Shown: in pieces, positions 34,927-43,337 of the stretch
Layout: every line of letters starts with the position of its first letter
Numbering within the stretch: the first letter of the stretch is position 1
Assembly (NCBI RefSeq): GCF_001662075.1
Contig: NZ_LYPL01000022.1
Coordinates: 1 to 64,000, forward strand
Direction of reading: 5' to 3'
Length of the DNA: 64,000 nucleotides
From: Rhizobium bangladeshense
Lineage (GTDB): Bacteria > Pseudomonadota > Alphaproteobacteria > Rhizobiales > Rhizobiaceae
Made by a program: the position numbers and the translations under genes
The notes under the pieces: generated by a model
Seen by the model: only the letters and a program-made list of their open reading frames with translations
Told to the model about the DNA's origin: nothing
Database searches by the model: none

Positions 34927-36147
34927 GTGAACGAAACGCCTAAACCGAATTCCTTCCGTTCCGGCCCCGATGAAGATGGCCGCTTCGGCATCTATGGCGG
35001 TCGTTTCGTTGCCGAAACATTGATGCCGTTGATCCTCGACCTGCAGGACGAGTGGAACAAGGCGAAGACCGATCCGGTCTTTCAGGCCGAATTGAAGCAT
35101 CTCGGCGCGCACTACATCGGCCGCCCGAGCCCGCTTTATTACGCCGAGCGGCTGACGGCGGAACTCGGCGGCGCGAAGATCTATTTCAAGCGCGAAGAGC
35201 TGAACCACACGGGTTCGCACAAGATCAACAATTGCATCGGCCAGATCCTGCTTGCCAAGCGCATGGGCAAGACGCGGATCATTGCCGAGACCGGCGCCGG
35301 CCAGCACGGTGTCGCCTCCGCCACCGTTGCCGCCCGCTTCGGCCTTCCCTGCGTCGTCTATATGGGCGCCACCGACGTCGAACGTCAGGCGCCGAACGTT
35401 TTCCGCATGAAGCTGCTCGGCGCCGAAGTGAAGCCGGTGACCGCCGGCAGCGGCACGCTGAAGGACGCCATGAACGAGGCGCTTCGCGATTGGGTCACCA
35501 ATGTCGAGGATACCTACTATCTGATCGGCACGGCCGCCGGCCCGCATCCCTATCCGGAGATGGTCCGCGACTTCCAGTCGGTGATCGGCGCGGAAGCGAA
35601 AGAGCAGATGCTGGCGGCCGAAGGCCGCCTTCCCGATCTCGTCGTCGCGGCCGTCGGCGGCGGTTCGAACGCGATCGGCATCTTCCACCCCTTCCTCGAC
35701 GATTCCTCCGTCAAGATCGTCGGCGTCGAAGCCGGCGGCAAGGGCTTGCAGGGTGACGAACATTGCGCGTCGATCACCGCCGGTTCGCCGGGCGTGCTGC
35801 ACGGCAACCGCACCTATCTGCTGCAGGACGGTGACGGACAGATCAAGGAAGGCCATTCGATTTCGGCCGGTCTCGATTATCCCGGCATCGGCCCCGAACA
35901 TTCCTGGCTCAGCGATATCGGCCGTGTCGACTATGTGCCGATCATGGACCACGAAGCGCTCGAAGCCTTCCAGACCCTGACCCGCCTCGAAGGCATCATC
36001 CCGGCGCTCGAGGCCGCACATGCGATTGCCGAGGTGATCAAGCGCGCGCCGACGATGGGCAAGGACGAGATCATCCTGATGAATCTCTCCGGCCGCGGCG
36101 ATAAGGATATCTTCACCGTCGGCAAGATTCTGGGAATGGGACTGTAA
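34927..36147 (+). CDS. trpB: Tryptophan synthase beta chain
   Basis: The 406-residue PLP enzyme joins indole and serine to make tryptophan. The PLP lysine is in HTGSHKINNCIGQ, with the RPSPLYYAERLT and AAVGGGSNAIGIF (phosphate-binding) motifs. I prefer GTG 34927 (MNETPKPN) because CAGGGAG lies seven bases upstream; TTG 34921, overlapping the trpF stop, would add two residues. trpA follows three bases after the stop. Confidence 0.98.
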   Translation: MNETPKPNSFRSGPDEDGRFGIYGGRFVAETLMPLILDLQDEWNKAKTDPVFQAELKHLGAHYIGRPSPLYYAERLTAELGGAKIYFKREELNHTGSHKINNCIGQILLAKRMGKTRIIAETGAGQHGVASATVAARFGLPCVVYMGATDVERQAPNVFRMKLLGAEVKPVTAGSGTLKDAMNEALRDWVTNVEDTYYLIGTAAGPHPYPEMVRDFQSVIGAEAKEQMLAAEGRLPDLVVAAVGGGSNAIGIFHPFLDDSSVKIVGVEAGGKGLQGDEHCASITAGSPGVLHGNRTYLLQDGDGQIKEGHSISAGLDYPGIGPEHSWLSDIGRVDYVPIMDHEALEAFQTLTRLEGIIPALEAAHAIAEVIKRAPTMGKDEIILMNLSGRGDKDIFTVGKILGMGL

Positions 36148-36150
36148 GAC

Positions 36151-36990
36151 ATGACCGCACGCATGGACAAACGCTTCGCCGAGCTGAAGGCCGAGGGCCG
36201 TCCGGCGCTCGTGACCTATTTCATGGGCGGCGATCCTGACTACGATACCTCTCTCGGCATCATGAAGGCACTGCCGGAGGCAGGTTCCGACATCATCGAG
36301 CTCGGCATGCCGTTTTCCGATCCGATGGCCGATGGACCGGCGATCCAACTGGCCGGCCAGCGCGCGCTGAAAGGCGGCCAGACGCTGAAGAAGACGCTGC
36401 AGCTGGCGGCCGATTTCCGCAAGACCGACGATGCGACGCCAATCGTGATGATGGGCTATTACAATCCGATCTACATCTACGGCGTCGAAAAATTCCTCGA
36501 CGATGCGCTCGCCGCCGGCATCGACGGGCTGATCGTCGTCGACCTGCCGCCCGAGATGGATGATGAGCTCTGCATTCCGGCGATCCGCAAGGGCATCAAT
36601 TTCATCCGCCTGGCAACGCCGACCACCGATGAGAAGCGCCTGCCCACCGTGCTGAAAAACACCTCTGGCTTCGTCTACTATGTCTCGATGAACGGCATCA
36701 CCGGCTCGGCGCTGCCCGATCCGTCGCTGGTATCCGGCGCTGTGCAGCGCATCAAGCAGCATACCGGGCTGCCCGTCTGCGTTGGCTTCGGGGTCAAGAC
36801 GGCGGAACATGCCAAGGTCATCGGCGGCTCGGCCGACGGCGTTGTCGTCGGCACCGCCATCGTCAATCAGGTCGCCACCAGCCTGACCAAGGACGGCAGG
36901 GCGACGGCGGACACGGTTCAGGCGGTCGCAACGCTGGTGCGCGGCCTCTCATCGGGAGCCCGTTCGGCGCGCCTTGTTGCTGCCGAATAG
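36151..36990 (+). CDS. trpA: Tryptophan synthase alpha chain
   Basis: The 279-residue TIM-barrel subunit cleaves indole-glycerol phosphate and channels indole to TrpB. Catalytic Glu is in IIELGMPFSDPMADGPAIQ and the Asp in DGLIVVDLPPE; GVGFGVKTAEHAKVI and the phosphate-binding GGSADGVVVGTAIV follow. It is three bases after trpB and 39 bases before accD, so the operon probably continues. Confidence 0.98.
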   Translation: MTARMDKRFAELKAEGRPALVTYFMGGDPDYDTSLGIMKALPEAGSDIIELGMPFSDPMADGPAIQLAGQRALKGGQTLKKTLQLAADFRKTDDATPIVMMGYYNPIYIYGVEKFLDDALAAGIDGLIVVDLPPEMDDELCIPAIRKGINFIRLATPTTDEKRLPTVLKNTSGFVYYVSMNGITGSALPDPSLVSGAVQRIKQHTGLPVCVGFGVKTAEHAKVIGGSADGVVVGTAIVNQVATSLTKDGRATADTVQAVATLVRGLSSGARSARLVAAE

Positions 36991-37029
36991 TTTTCCCACA
37001 TTGGCACTCGTCAATCAGGAGTATTCGAG

Positions 37030-37935
37030 TTGAACTGGATCACCAACTACGTTCGCCCGCGGATCAATTCCATGCTGGGCCGTCGCGAAGTGCCGGAGAA
37101 CCTCTGGATCAAGTGCCCGGAAACGGGTGAAATGGTCTTTCATAAGGATCTCGAATCCAACAAATGGGTCATTCCGGCTTCCGGTTATCACATGAAGATG
37201 CCGGCCAAGGCGCGTTTGGCCGATCTCTTCGACAACGGCGAATACGAATCGCTGCCGCAGCCGAAGGTCGCCCAGGACCCGCTGAAGTTCCGCGATTCCA
37301 AGAAATATATCGATCGCCTGCGCGATAGCCGCGTGAAGACCGAACAGGAGGACACGATCCTCGCCGGTCTCGGCAAGGTGCGGGGGCTGAAGCTCGTTGC
37401 CGTCGTGCACGAGTTCAACTTTATCGGCGGCTCGCTCGGCATTGCCGCCGGCGAGGCGATCGTCAAGGCGTTCGAACGTGCCACGTCGGAAAAGTGCCCG
37501 CTAGTGATGTTCCCCGCTTCCGGGGGCGCGCGCATGCAGGAAGGCATTCTCTCGCTGATGCAGCTGCCGCGCACGACGGTTGCCGTCGACCTGCTGAAGG
37601 AATCCGGCCAGCCCTATGTTGTGGTGCTGACCAACCCGACGACGGGTGGCGTCACCGCCTCCTATGCCATGCTCGGCGATATTCATCTGGCCGAGCCCGG
37701 CGCCGAAATCGGCTTTGCCGGCAAGCGCGTCATCGAGCAGACGCTGCGCGAAAAGCTGCCGGAGGGCTTCCAGACCTCCGAATATCTGCTGGAACATGGT
37801 ATGGTCGACATGGTCGTCAAGCGTCACGATATTCCGGAAACCCTGGCGCGGCTGCTGAAGATCCTGACGAAGAAGCCCGTCTCGGCGGCCAATGACATGA
37901 ACGGCGGCGCCATCGCTCTGGCGGCGAGCGCCTGA
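37030..37935 (+). CDS. accD: Acetyl-CoA carboxylase carboxyltransferase subunit beta
   Basis: The 301-residue product is the beta subunit of acetyl-CoA carboxyltransferase, which moves CO2 from biotin to acetyl-CoA to make malonyl-CoA. The carboxyltransferase core is intact (EFNFIGGSLGIAAGEAI, FPASGGARMQEG, NPTTGGVTASYAML, GFAGKRVIEQT). The usual N-terminal zinc ribbon is degenerate: Cys29 (WIKCPETGE) remains, but the other three cysteines are replaced (Thr32, then WVIPASGYHM). The start is TTG 37030 with AGGAG ten bases upstream. Position between trpA and folC is typical of alphaproteobacteria. Confidence 0.95.
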   Translation: MNWITNYVRPRINSMLGRREVPENLWIKCPETGEMVFHKDLESNKWVIPASGYHMKMPAKARLADLFDNGEYESLPQPKVAQDPLKFRDSKKYIDRLRDSRVKTEQEDTILAGLGKVRGLKLVAVVHEFNFIGGSLGIAAGEAIVKAFERATSEKCPLVMFPASGGARMQEGILSLMQLPRTTVAVDLLKESGQPYVVVLTNPTTGGVTASYAMLGDIHLAEPGAEIGFAGKRVIEQTLREKLPEGFQTSEYLLEHGMVDMVVKRHDIPETLARLLKILTKKPVSAANDMNGGAIALAASA

Positions 37936-37962
37936 TAACCGACAAGCAGGCGGGGTGCCGGA

Positions 37963-39315
37963 TTGATACCCAGAGGCCAAACCGCGGTGAGTGAGGCAGC
38001 GCACGAGATCGAAAAACTCATGGGATTGCATCCCAAGGGATTCGACTTGTCGCTTGATCGCATCACCCGTCTTCTCGATCAACTCGGCAATCCGCACAGG
38101 AAATTGCCGCCGGTGATCCATGTCGCCGGCACCAACGGCAAGGGCTCGGTCACCGCCTTCTGCCGCGCTTTGCTCGAGGCCGGCGGCTACAGCGCCCATG
38201 TTCACACCTCGCCACATCTCGTCAATTGGCACGAGCGCTATCGCATCGGTGTGGAGGGCGGGCGCGGGCAGCTCGTCGATGATGCCGTGTTTGCCGAGGC
38301 CGTGCGCCGTGTTGCCGAAGCCAATGCCGGTCAGCACATTACCGTCTTCGAGATCCTGACGGCGGTCACCTTCATTCTGTTTTCCGAACATCCGGCCGAC
38401 GCGGCGATCATCGAAGTCGGTCTCGGCGGCCGCTTCGATGCCACCAATGTCATTTCCGATCCGGCTGTTTCGGTGATCATGCCGATCTCGCTTGATCACC
38501 AGCCCTATCTCGGCGACAGGGTCGAGCTGATCGCAGCCGAAAAGGCCGGCATCATGAAGCCCGGATTGCCTGTGATCATCGGCCACCAGGAATATGACGC
38601 TGCGCTCGATGTGCTGATGTCGACGGCAGAGCGGCTGCATTGCCCGAGCGCCGTTTTCGGGCAGGATTTCATGGCGCATGAGGAATATGGCCGGCTCGTC
38701 TATCAGGACGAATACGGGCTTGCCGACCTGCCGCTGCCGCGCCTTCCCGGCCGCCATCAATATGCCAATGCCGCCGCCGCCATCCGCGCCGTCAAGGCGG
38801 CGGGCTTCACCGTCACCGAGACCATGATGGAGAAGGCGATGAATTCGGTCGAATGGCCGGGTCGGCTGCAGCGCCTGAGCAATGGGCGGCTGCTGCAGCT
38901 TGCGCCCGCCGGTGCCGAAATCTGGGTCGATGGCGGGCATAATCCCGGTGCCGGTGAAGTGATCGCCGAAGCCATGGCCAGCTTCGAAGAGCGCCAGTCT
39001 CGATCACTGTTCCTGATCATCGGCATGATCAACACCAAGGACCCGGTCGGCTATTTCAAAGCCTTCGCCGGGCTGGTCGAGAAGGTTTTCTGCGTGCCGA
39101 TCCGCGGCAGCGATGCAATGATCGATCCGGTGATCTTGTCGAATGCTGCCTATGATGCCGGTTTGGTTGCCGAACCGATGTCGACGGTCGGCGAGGCGCT
39201 CGAAGCCATAAAGGCCGTTACCGATCCACAGGCGTTGCCGCCGCGCATCCTCGTCGGCGGTTCCCTCTACCTAGTCGGCGACGTGCTTTCGGACAACGGC
39301 ACGCCTCCCAACTGA
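37963..39315 (+). CDS. folC: Folylpolyglutamate/dihydrofolate synthase
   Basis: The 450-residue product adds glutamate to folates, and in bacteria also makes dihydrofolate from dihydropteroate. Motifs are the P-loop AGTNGKGSVTAFC, TSPHLVNWHERYRI, EVGLGGRFDATNVI and the second-domain DGGHNPGAGEVIAEA. The start is uncertain: TTG 37963, or GTG 37987 (MSEAAHEIEKLMGL), which fits family N-termini equally well. It is likely the last gene of trpF-trpB-trpA-accD-folC, ending in a strong terminator. Confidence 0.95.
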   Translation: MIPRGQTAVSEAAHEIEKLMGLHPKGFDLSLDRITRLLDQLGNPHRKLPPVIHVAGTNGKGSVTAFCRALLEAGGYSAHVHTSPHLVNWHERYRIGVEGGRGQLVDDAVFAEAVRRVAEANAGQHITVFEILTAVTFILFSEHPADAAIIEVGLGGRFDATNVISDPAVSVIMPISLDHQPYLGDRVELIAAEKAGIMKPGLPVIIGHQEYDAALDVLMSTAERLHCPSAVFGQDFMAHEEYGRLVYQDEYGLADLPLPRLPGRHQYANAAAAIRAVKAAGFTVTETMMEKAMNSVEWPGRLQRLSNGRLLQLAPAGAEIWVDGGHNPGAGEVIAEAMASFEERQSRSLFLIIGMINTKDPVGYFKAFAGLVEKVFCVPIRGSDAMIDPVILSNAAYDAGLVAEPMSTVGEALEAIKAVTDPQALPPRILVGGSLYLVGDVLSDNGTPPN

Positions 39316-39336
39316 GGGGCGAATGAAGAGCCTAAA

Positions 39337-39371
39337 ACGAAAAAAGCCCGGTCAAAGCCGGGCTTTTTCGT
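39337..39371. terminator. Bidirectional rho-independent terminator
   Basis: A long stem pairs CGAAAAAAGCCCGG with CCGGGCTTTTTCG around a TCAAAG loop, with A and T runs at both ends. It separates convergent folC and trxA and can end both. Confidence 0.9.
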
Positions 39372-39389
39372 CAATGTGACATCACACGA

Positions 39390-39710
39390 TCAGGCAGCGT
39401 TCGAAATCCAGTTGGAAAGAGCGGTCTTCGGCTTGGCGCCGACCGAGATATCGGCGACTTCGCCGCCTTTGAAGATTGCAAGGGTCGGAATGGAGCGCAC
39501 GCCGAACTGCGCGGCGAGCTCCGGATTCTCGTCGATATTCAGCTTGGCCACCTTGACCTTGCCTTCCATCTCGACGGCGATTTCCTCGAGGCTCGGAGCG
39601 ATCATTTTGCACGGCCCGCACCATTCAGCCCAGAAATCGACGACGACGGGTTCTGCGGATTCCAGAACTTCCGACTGGAAATTATTGATATCGACTTTCA
39701 CGGTAGCCAT
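39390..39710 (-). CDS. trxA: Thioredoxin
   Basis: The 106-residue product is a classic thioredoxin that reduces protein disulfides in the cytoplasm. The redox site is WCGPCK (Cys31, Cys34) and the cis-proline block is GVRSIPTLAIFKGGE. ATG 39710 (MATVKVD) follows GGAGCAGCCC; longer in-frame starts add unconserved residues. It lies 75 bp downstream of addA on the same strand. Confidence 0.97.
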   Translation of the reverse strand: MATVKVDINNFQSEVLESAEPVVVDFWAEWCGPCKMIAPSLEEIAVEMEGKVKVAKLNIDENPELAAQFGVRSIPTLAIFKGGEVADISVGAKPKTALSNWISNAA

Positions 39711-39785
39711 GGGCTGCTCCTTTGGAGGAATTGGGTGTTGAACCACATGTGATGGTGCGGTGCCGAATTTTCAATGTCCGGTATT

Positions 39786-42700
39786 TCACTTTGTCTTGAG
39801 TCCTGCAAGCGCCAAACCAAGCGCACTTTCGCTCAGCGTATAAAGCGAGGCATTCTCGGTATAGACGAGCATGCAGTCGATGCGCTTGCCGGGATAGAGC
39901 GGCGCCAAGATCTCGCGATAGATGGCCAGCTGTGCCCGGTGCGCGAAGGGGATGGCCTCCTCGGTCGCCGGCGGCACCCGATTGGTTTTGTAATCGAGAA
40001 TGACGACGCGATCGGCAAGCACGGCCAGCCGGTCGATGCGGCCGGAAACGGCATATCGTCTGCCGTCGAGCATTAATGTCCCCATGATCGAAACCTCAGG
40101 CCGGGCCTGCTCCCCTAGGACGGGCTGCAAGTCCTTCTCGTCCAATAGTTTCAGAACCGAATCGACCAGCTTGCGCCGTTCGGCCTCCGGCCAGAAACGG
40201 GCCGCCCGTTCGCCGTAACGCAGTGCCGCACCGGGCCGCTCCTCCGGCGGAATATCGGGAAGCGCCTGCAGCATGCGATGCAGCAGCCTTCCTTTCTCCA
40301 GCGAGCGATCGCTGGGTTGTTTCTCTGAAAAGAGCGGCGAAGCGACAACCAGGCCGCCTTCGTCCTCGTCGATGATCGTCCCGGCGCCGGAAGGGCTGAG
40401 GGGCCGAGGCAGTTCCGCCTGTGGCGGCAATGGCCGCAACAGGCCTTCCGGTAGGCTAATTTCGTTGTCGCGCGCCTCGTTGCGGTTGATACGCTCGAAG
40501 CTCCGCTCCACCCGCGGCACGCGCCACCGGATGCCCGGCCATTCCCCGTCGGGGTCGGAGAAGCTGGCCGCCTCCACATGCGGATGACCTTCGGTAAGCG
40601 CGGTGGAAATCATCATATGCCAGCTGTCGTTGTTGGCGCGCACCCCGCGGTAGCCGCAGACGACCAGCCGGTCGGCGGCCCGCGTCATGGCGACATAGAG
40701 CAGCCGCCGATATTCCTCTTCGGCCAGTATCTGGATTCGCGCGGCATCGTTCTGCGTCAGTGAATTGGCGAGGTCCGCGACGGGGACCCAGGCGGGCATC
40801 GGCGGTTCGTCGGGGTCGGTTTCGATCAGGCGGAGCTTCGGCAGATGCGTGTGCGTGAAGGCTTTGGAGCCGCCGTCGACCAGGAAAACGATGGGTGCTT
40901 CAAGACCCTTTGAGGCATGCACGGTCATGATCCTGACTTCGTTGCGCCCCTTGTCCTGCTCACGCTTCACCTCGGGAGCTTCGAGCTCGAGCGTCGAGAT
41001 GAAGGATTGCAGCCCGGGAAGGCCTGAGCTCTCATGATCGAGGGTGAAGGTCAGGAATTCGTCGAGGATATCGCTGACTTCGGTGCCGAGGCGGGCAAGA
41101 AACTGCCGCCGTCCGCCGTGGCTGCCCAGCAGGCGCGCATAGAAATCATGCACCGATAGGGTTTTCGATTGCCGGAGGAACAGTTCCAGCCTTTCGACCG
41201 CTGCGCGGAAACGCTCGTTACCGTCGGCGGCGAATTTCTTGAGATGGCTCCAGACGCTCTCGTTGTCGCCCCGCAGTGCCGCGGCTGCAAAGATGTCCTC
41301 CTCGGAGAGATCGAAAAGCGGGCTCTTGAGCACGGCGGCGAGCGAAAGGTCGTCTTGCGGCAGAAGCAGGAAGCGGCCGAGTGCGAGCAGATCCTGCACG
41401 GCGATATGGCTGGTCAGCAGCAGCCTATCGGCGCCGGCGACGGGAATGTCGCCGCGACGCTTCAAGGCGCGGGTCAACGCGTTGACGAAGGCGTCGCGCT
41501 TGCGCACCAGCACCAGAATGTCACCGGCCTCGATCAACCGCTCCTTGCCTTTGTCGACGATCGTTTCACGGCCGACGAGCGCGCCGATCGAATGGGCGAT
41601 CCGCCGCGCCAGGATTGCGGCTGGCGCGCTTTCCGGCGTCGCATCGAAGGGCGCCGTCCAATCCTCTTCCTTCACCACCGCTTCCGGCGCGACCATTTCC
41701 CAGAGGTCGACGGCGCCGGGATGTCCGATGCGGCTGGAACGATGAACGACCGGCTCGCCGACAGCGCTGAGACCGCGCGCATTGTCGGATGTCCTGAAGA
41801 TCTCGTCGACGGCCTCGAGCACGTCGGCAGTCGAGCGGAAGGAGAGCGGCAACCGCACGGAAGAAAAGCTCTGCCCGCTGTCGGAGACGCGCCGCCGCGT
41901 CCGGTCGCTCTCTTCGGAAAAACGCTCGGGCCGCGCCCCCTGAAAAGAATAGATCGACTGTTTTTCATCACCGACGGCAAACAGCGTGCGCACGATCGGC
42001 CGGACGCTCTCGCCGGAAAAGAAATCCTCGGCGAGCGACTGGATGACGCTCCATTGGATCGGACTGGTATCCTGCGCCTCGTCGACGAGGATATGATCGA
42101 TACCCCGGTCGAGCTTGTAATGGATCCAGGGACCGACGCCGCTCTTCGTCAGCAGGTCGGCGGTGCGGGTGATCAGGTCCTCGAAATCGAGTTGGCTACG
42201 CTGTTTCTTCAGTTCCTCGTAATCGTGATTCAGCCGGTCGGCAAGCACGAGCGCGGCCTGCGTGGCGCCGTGCATCCGCATCAGTTTCAGCCGGTCGCGG
42301 CTTGCCGCGACATGCGCGCGGGCGGCGGCGACGGCCTCCGTCAATCGCGGCGCTTCTGCAAGCATGGCCTTGACCAGGAACTGCGAGTCCGTTTTCGGCT
42401 CGCCCTTGGCCGTCAGGAAAATTTTCTCGAGCATCGCGGCGCGTCTGGCGTCATCCGGCTCCCGGCCGGCGAGCCTGAGGCCATAGGCAACCTCCTGCGC
42501 CTTGGCGCCGCCCTTTTGGTCGGCGAGCGACAGATAGAGTTCCAGCGTGCCGCTGGAAAGTTCCGGCAGCGGCCAATATTGCGCCGCGATCCCTTTCTCG
42601 GTGTCATCGGCGGCGAGACCGAGTCTTTTGCGCAGGACCGCGTCCACGCCGCCCTGCTGTTTGGCCGCGGCGGTGAAACGGCGGATGGCGTTGCGGTTGG

Positions 42701-43337
42701 CGACAACGTCGCCGAGCAGGTTCTCCAGGCCGGATTCGTCGCCGAGATTGAGCACGGCGGCGAAAGCCTCTGCAAGGGCGCTGCCTTCTTCCGGCGCGGT
42801 CGCCGTCAACAGCGCCCGGCGCGCATCGGAAAGCAGCGCCGCGGCGGCTCGGTCGTCGAGAACCGAGAAATGCCCGGCGACATTGGCCTCCAGCGGGAAC
42901 TGATGCAGCAGCGCCTCGCAAAAGGCGTGGATCGTCTGGATCTTCAAGCCCCCCGGCGTCTCCAGCGCCTTGGCAAACAGCCGCCGGGCCTCGGCCAGTT
43001 TTATCCGATCGGGCGATGTACCTTCGATCTGCATGATCCGCCGGCTGAGATCGTCATCGTCAAGCACGACCCAGTCCGCCAGCCGTTCGAAGACGCGGTT
43101 CGACATTTCCGAAGCTGCGGCCTTGGTGTAGGTGAGGCAGAGAATGGCCGAAGGCCGCGCGCCGGCGAGCAGAAGCCGGATGACGCGCTGGGTCAGGACA
43201 TGCGTCTTACCGGAACCGGCATTGGCCGAAACCCATGCCGAGCGCACCGGGTCGGAGGCGATGGCCTGCTGGATGGTGGTCCAGCCGATCCAGGCCCCGG
43301 GATCGTCGCTATCAGGAAGGTCGCTCGCCTCACTCAT
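39786..43337 (-). CDS. addA: Double-strand break repair helicase AddA
   Basis: The 1183-residue product is the AddA helicase-nuclease, which resects double-strand breaks for RecA loading. UvrD-type motifs are present: WVSANAGSGKTHVLTQR (Walker A, about 36-43), CLTYTKAAASEM, HILVDEAQDTSPIQW, FAVGDEKQSIYSFQGARP and RLLYVAMTRAADRLVVCG. The C-terminal RecB-type nuclease has VILDYKTNR. ATG 43337 (MSEASDLPD) overlaps the addB stop, so the pair is coupled. This arrangement (addB-addA) is the alphaproteobacterial replacement for RecBCD. Confidence 0.95.
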   Translation of the reverse strand: MSEASDLPDSDDPGAWIGWTTIQQAIASDPVRSAWVSANAGSGKTHVLTQRVIRLLLAGARPSAILCLTYTKAAASEMSNRVFERLADWVVLDDDDLSRRIMQIEGTSPDRIKLAEARRLFAKALETPGGLKIQTIHAFCEALLHQFPLEANVAGHFSVLDDRAAAALLSDARRALLTATAPEEGSALAEAFAAVLNLGDESGLENLLGDVVANRNAIRRFTAAAKQQGGVDAVLRKRLGLAADDTEKGIAAQYWPLPELSSGTLELYLSLADQKGGAKAQEVAYGLRLAGREPDDARRAAMLEKIFLTAKGEPKTDSQFLVKAMLAEAPRLTEAVAAARAHVAASRDRLKLMRMHGATQAALVLADRLNHDYEELKKQRSQLDFEDLITRTADLLTKSGVGPWIHYKLDRGIDHILVDEAQDTSPIQWSVIQSLAEDFFSGESVRPIVRTLFAVGDEKQSIYSFQGARPERFSEESDRTRRRVSDSGQSFSSVRLPLSFRSTADVLEAVDEIFRTSDNARGLSAVGEPVVHRSSRIGHPGAVDLWEMVAPEAVVKEEDWTAPFDATPESAPAAILARRIAHSIGALVGRETIVDKGKERLIEAGDILVLVRKRDAFVNALTRALKRRGDIPVAGADRLLLTSHIAVQDLLALGRFLLLPQDDLSLAAVLKSPLFDLSEEDIFAAAALRGDNESVWSHLKKFAADGNERFRAAVERLELFLRQSKTLSVHDFYARLLGSHGGRRQFLARLGTEVSDILDEFLTFTLDHESSGLPGLQSFISTLELEAPEVKREQDKGRNEVRIMTVHASKGLEAPIVFLVDGGSKAFTHTHLPKLRLIETDPDEPPMPAWVPVADLANSLTQNDAARIQILAEEEYRRLLYVAMTRAADRLVVCGYRGVRANNDSWHMMISTALTEGHPHVEAASFSDPDGEWPGIRWRVPRVERSFERINRNEARDNEISLPEGLLRPLPPQAELPRPLSPSGAGTIIDEDEGGLVVASPLFSEKQPSDRSLEKGRLLHRMLQALPDIPPEERPGAALRYGERAARFWPEAERRKLVDSVLKLLDEKDLQPVLGEQARPEVSIMGTLMLDGRRYAVSGRIDRLAVLADRVVILDYKTNRVPPATEEAIPFAHRAQLAIYREILAPLYPGKRIDCMLVYTENASLYTLSESALGLALAGLKTK

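Noticed and set aside
34738..36810. A 690-codon open frame on the minus strand
   Set aside because: It is antisense to trpB and trpA and shows no recognisable family.
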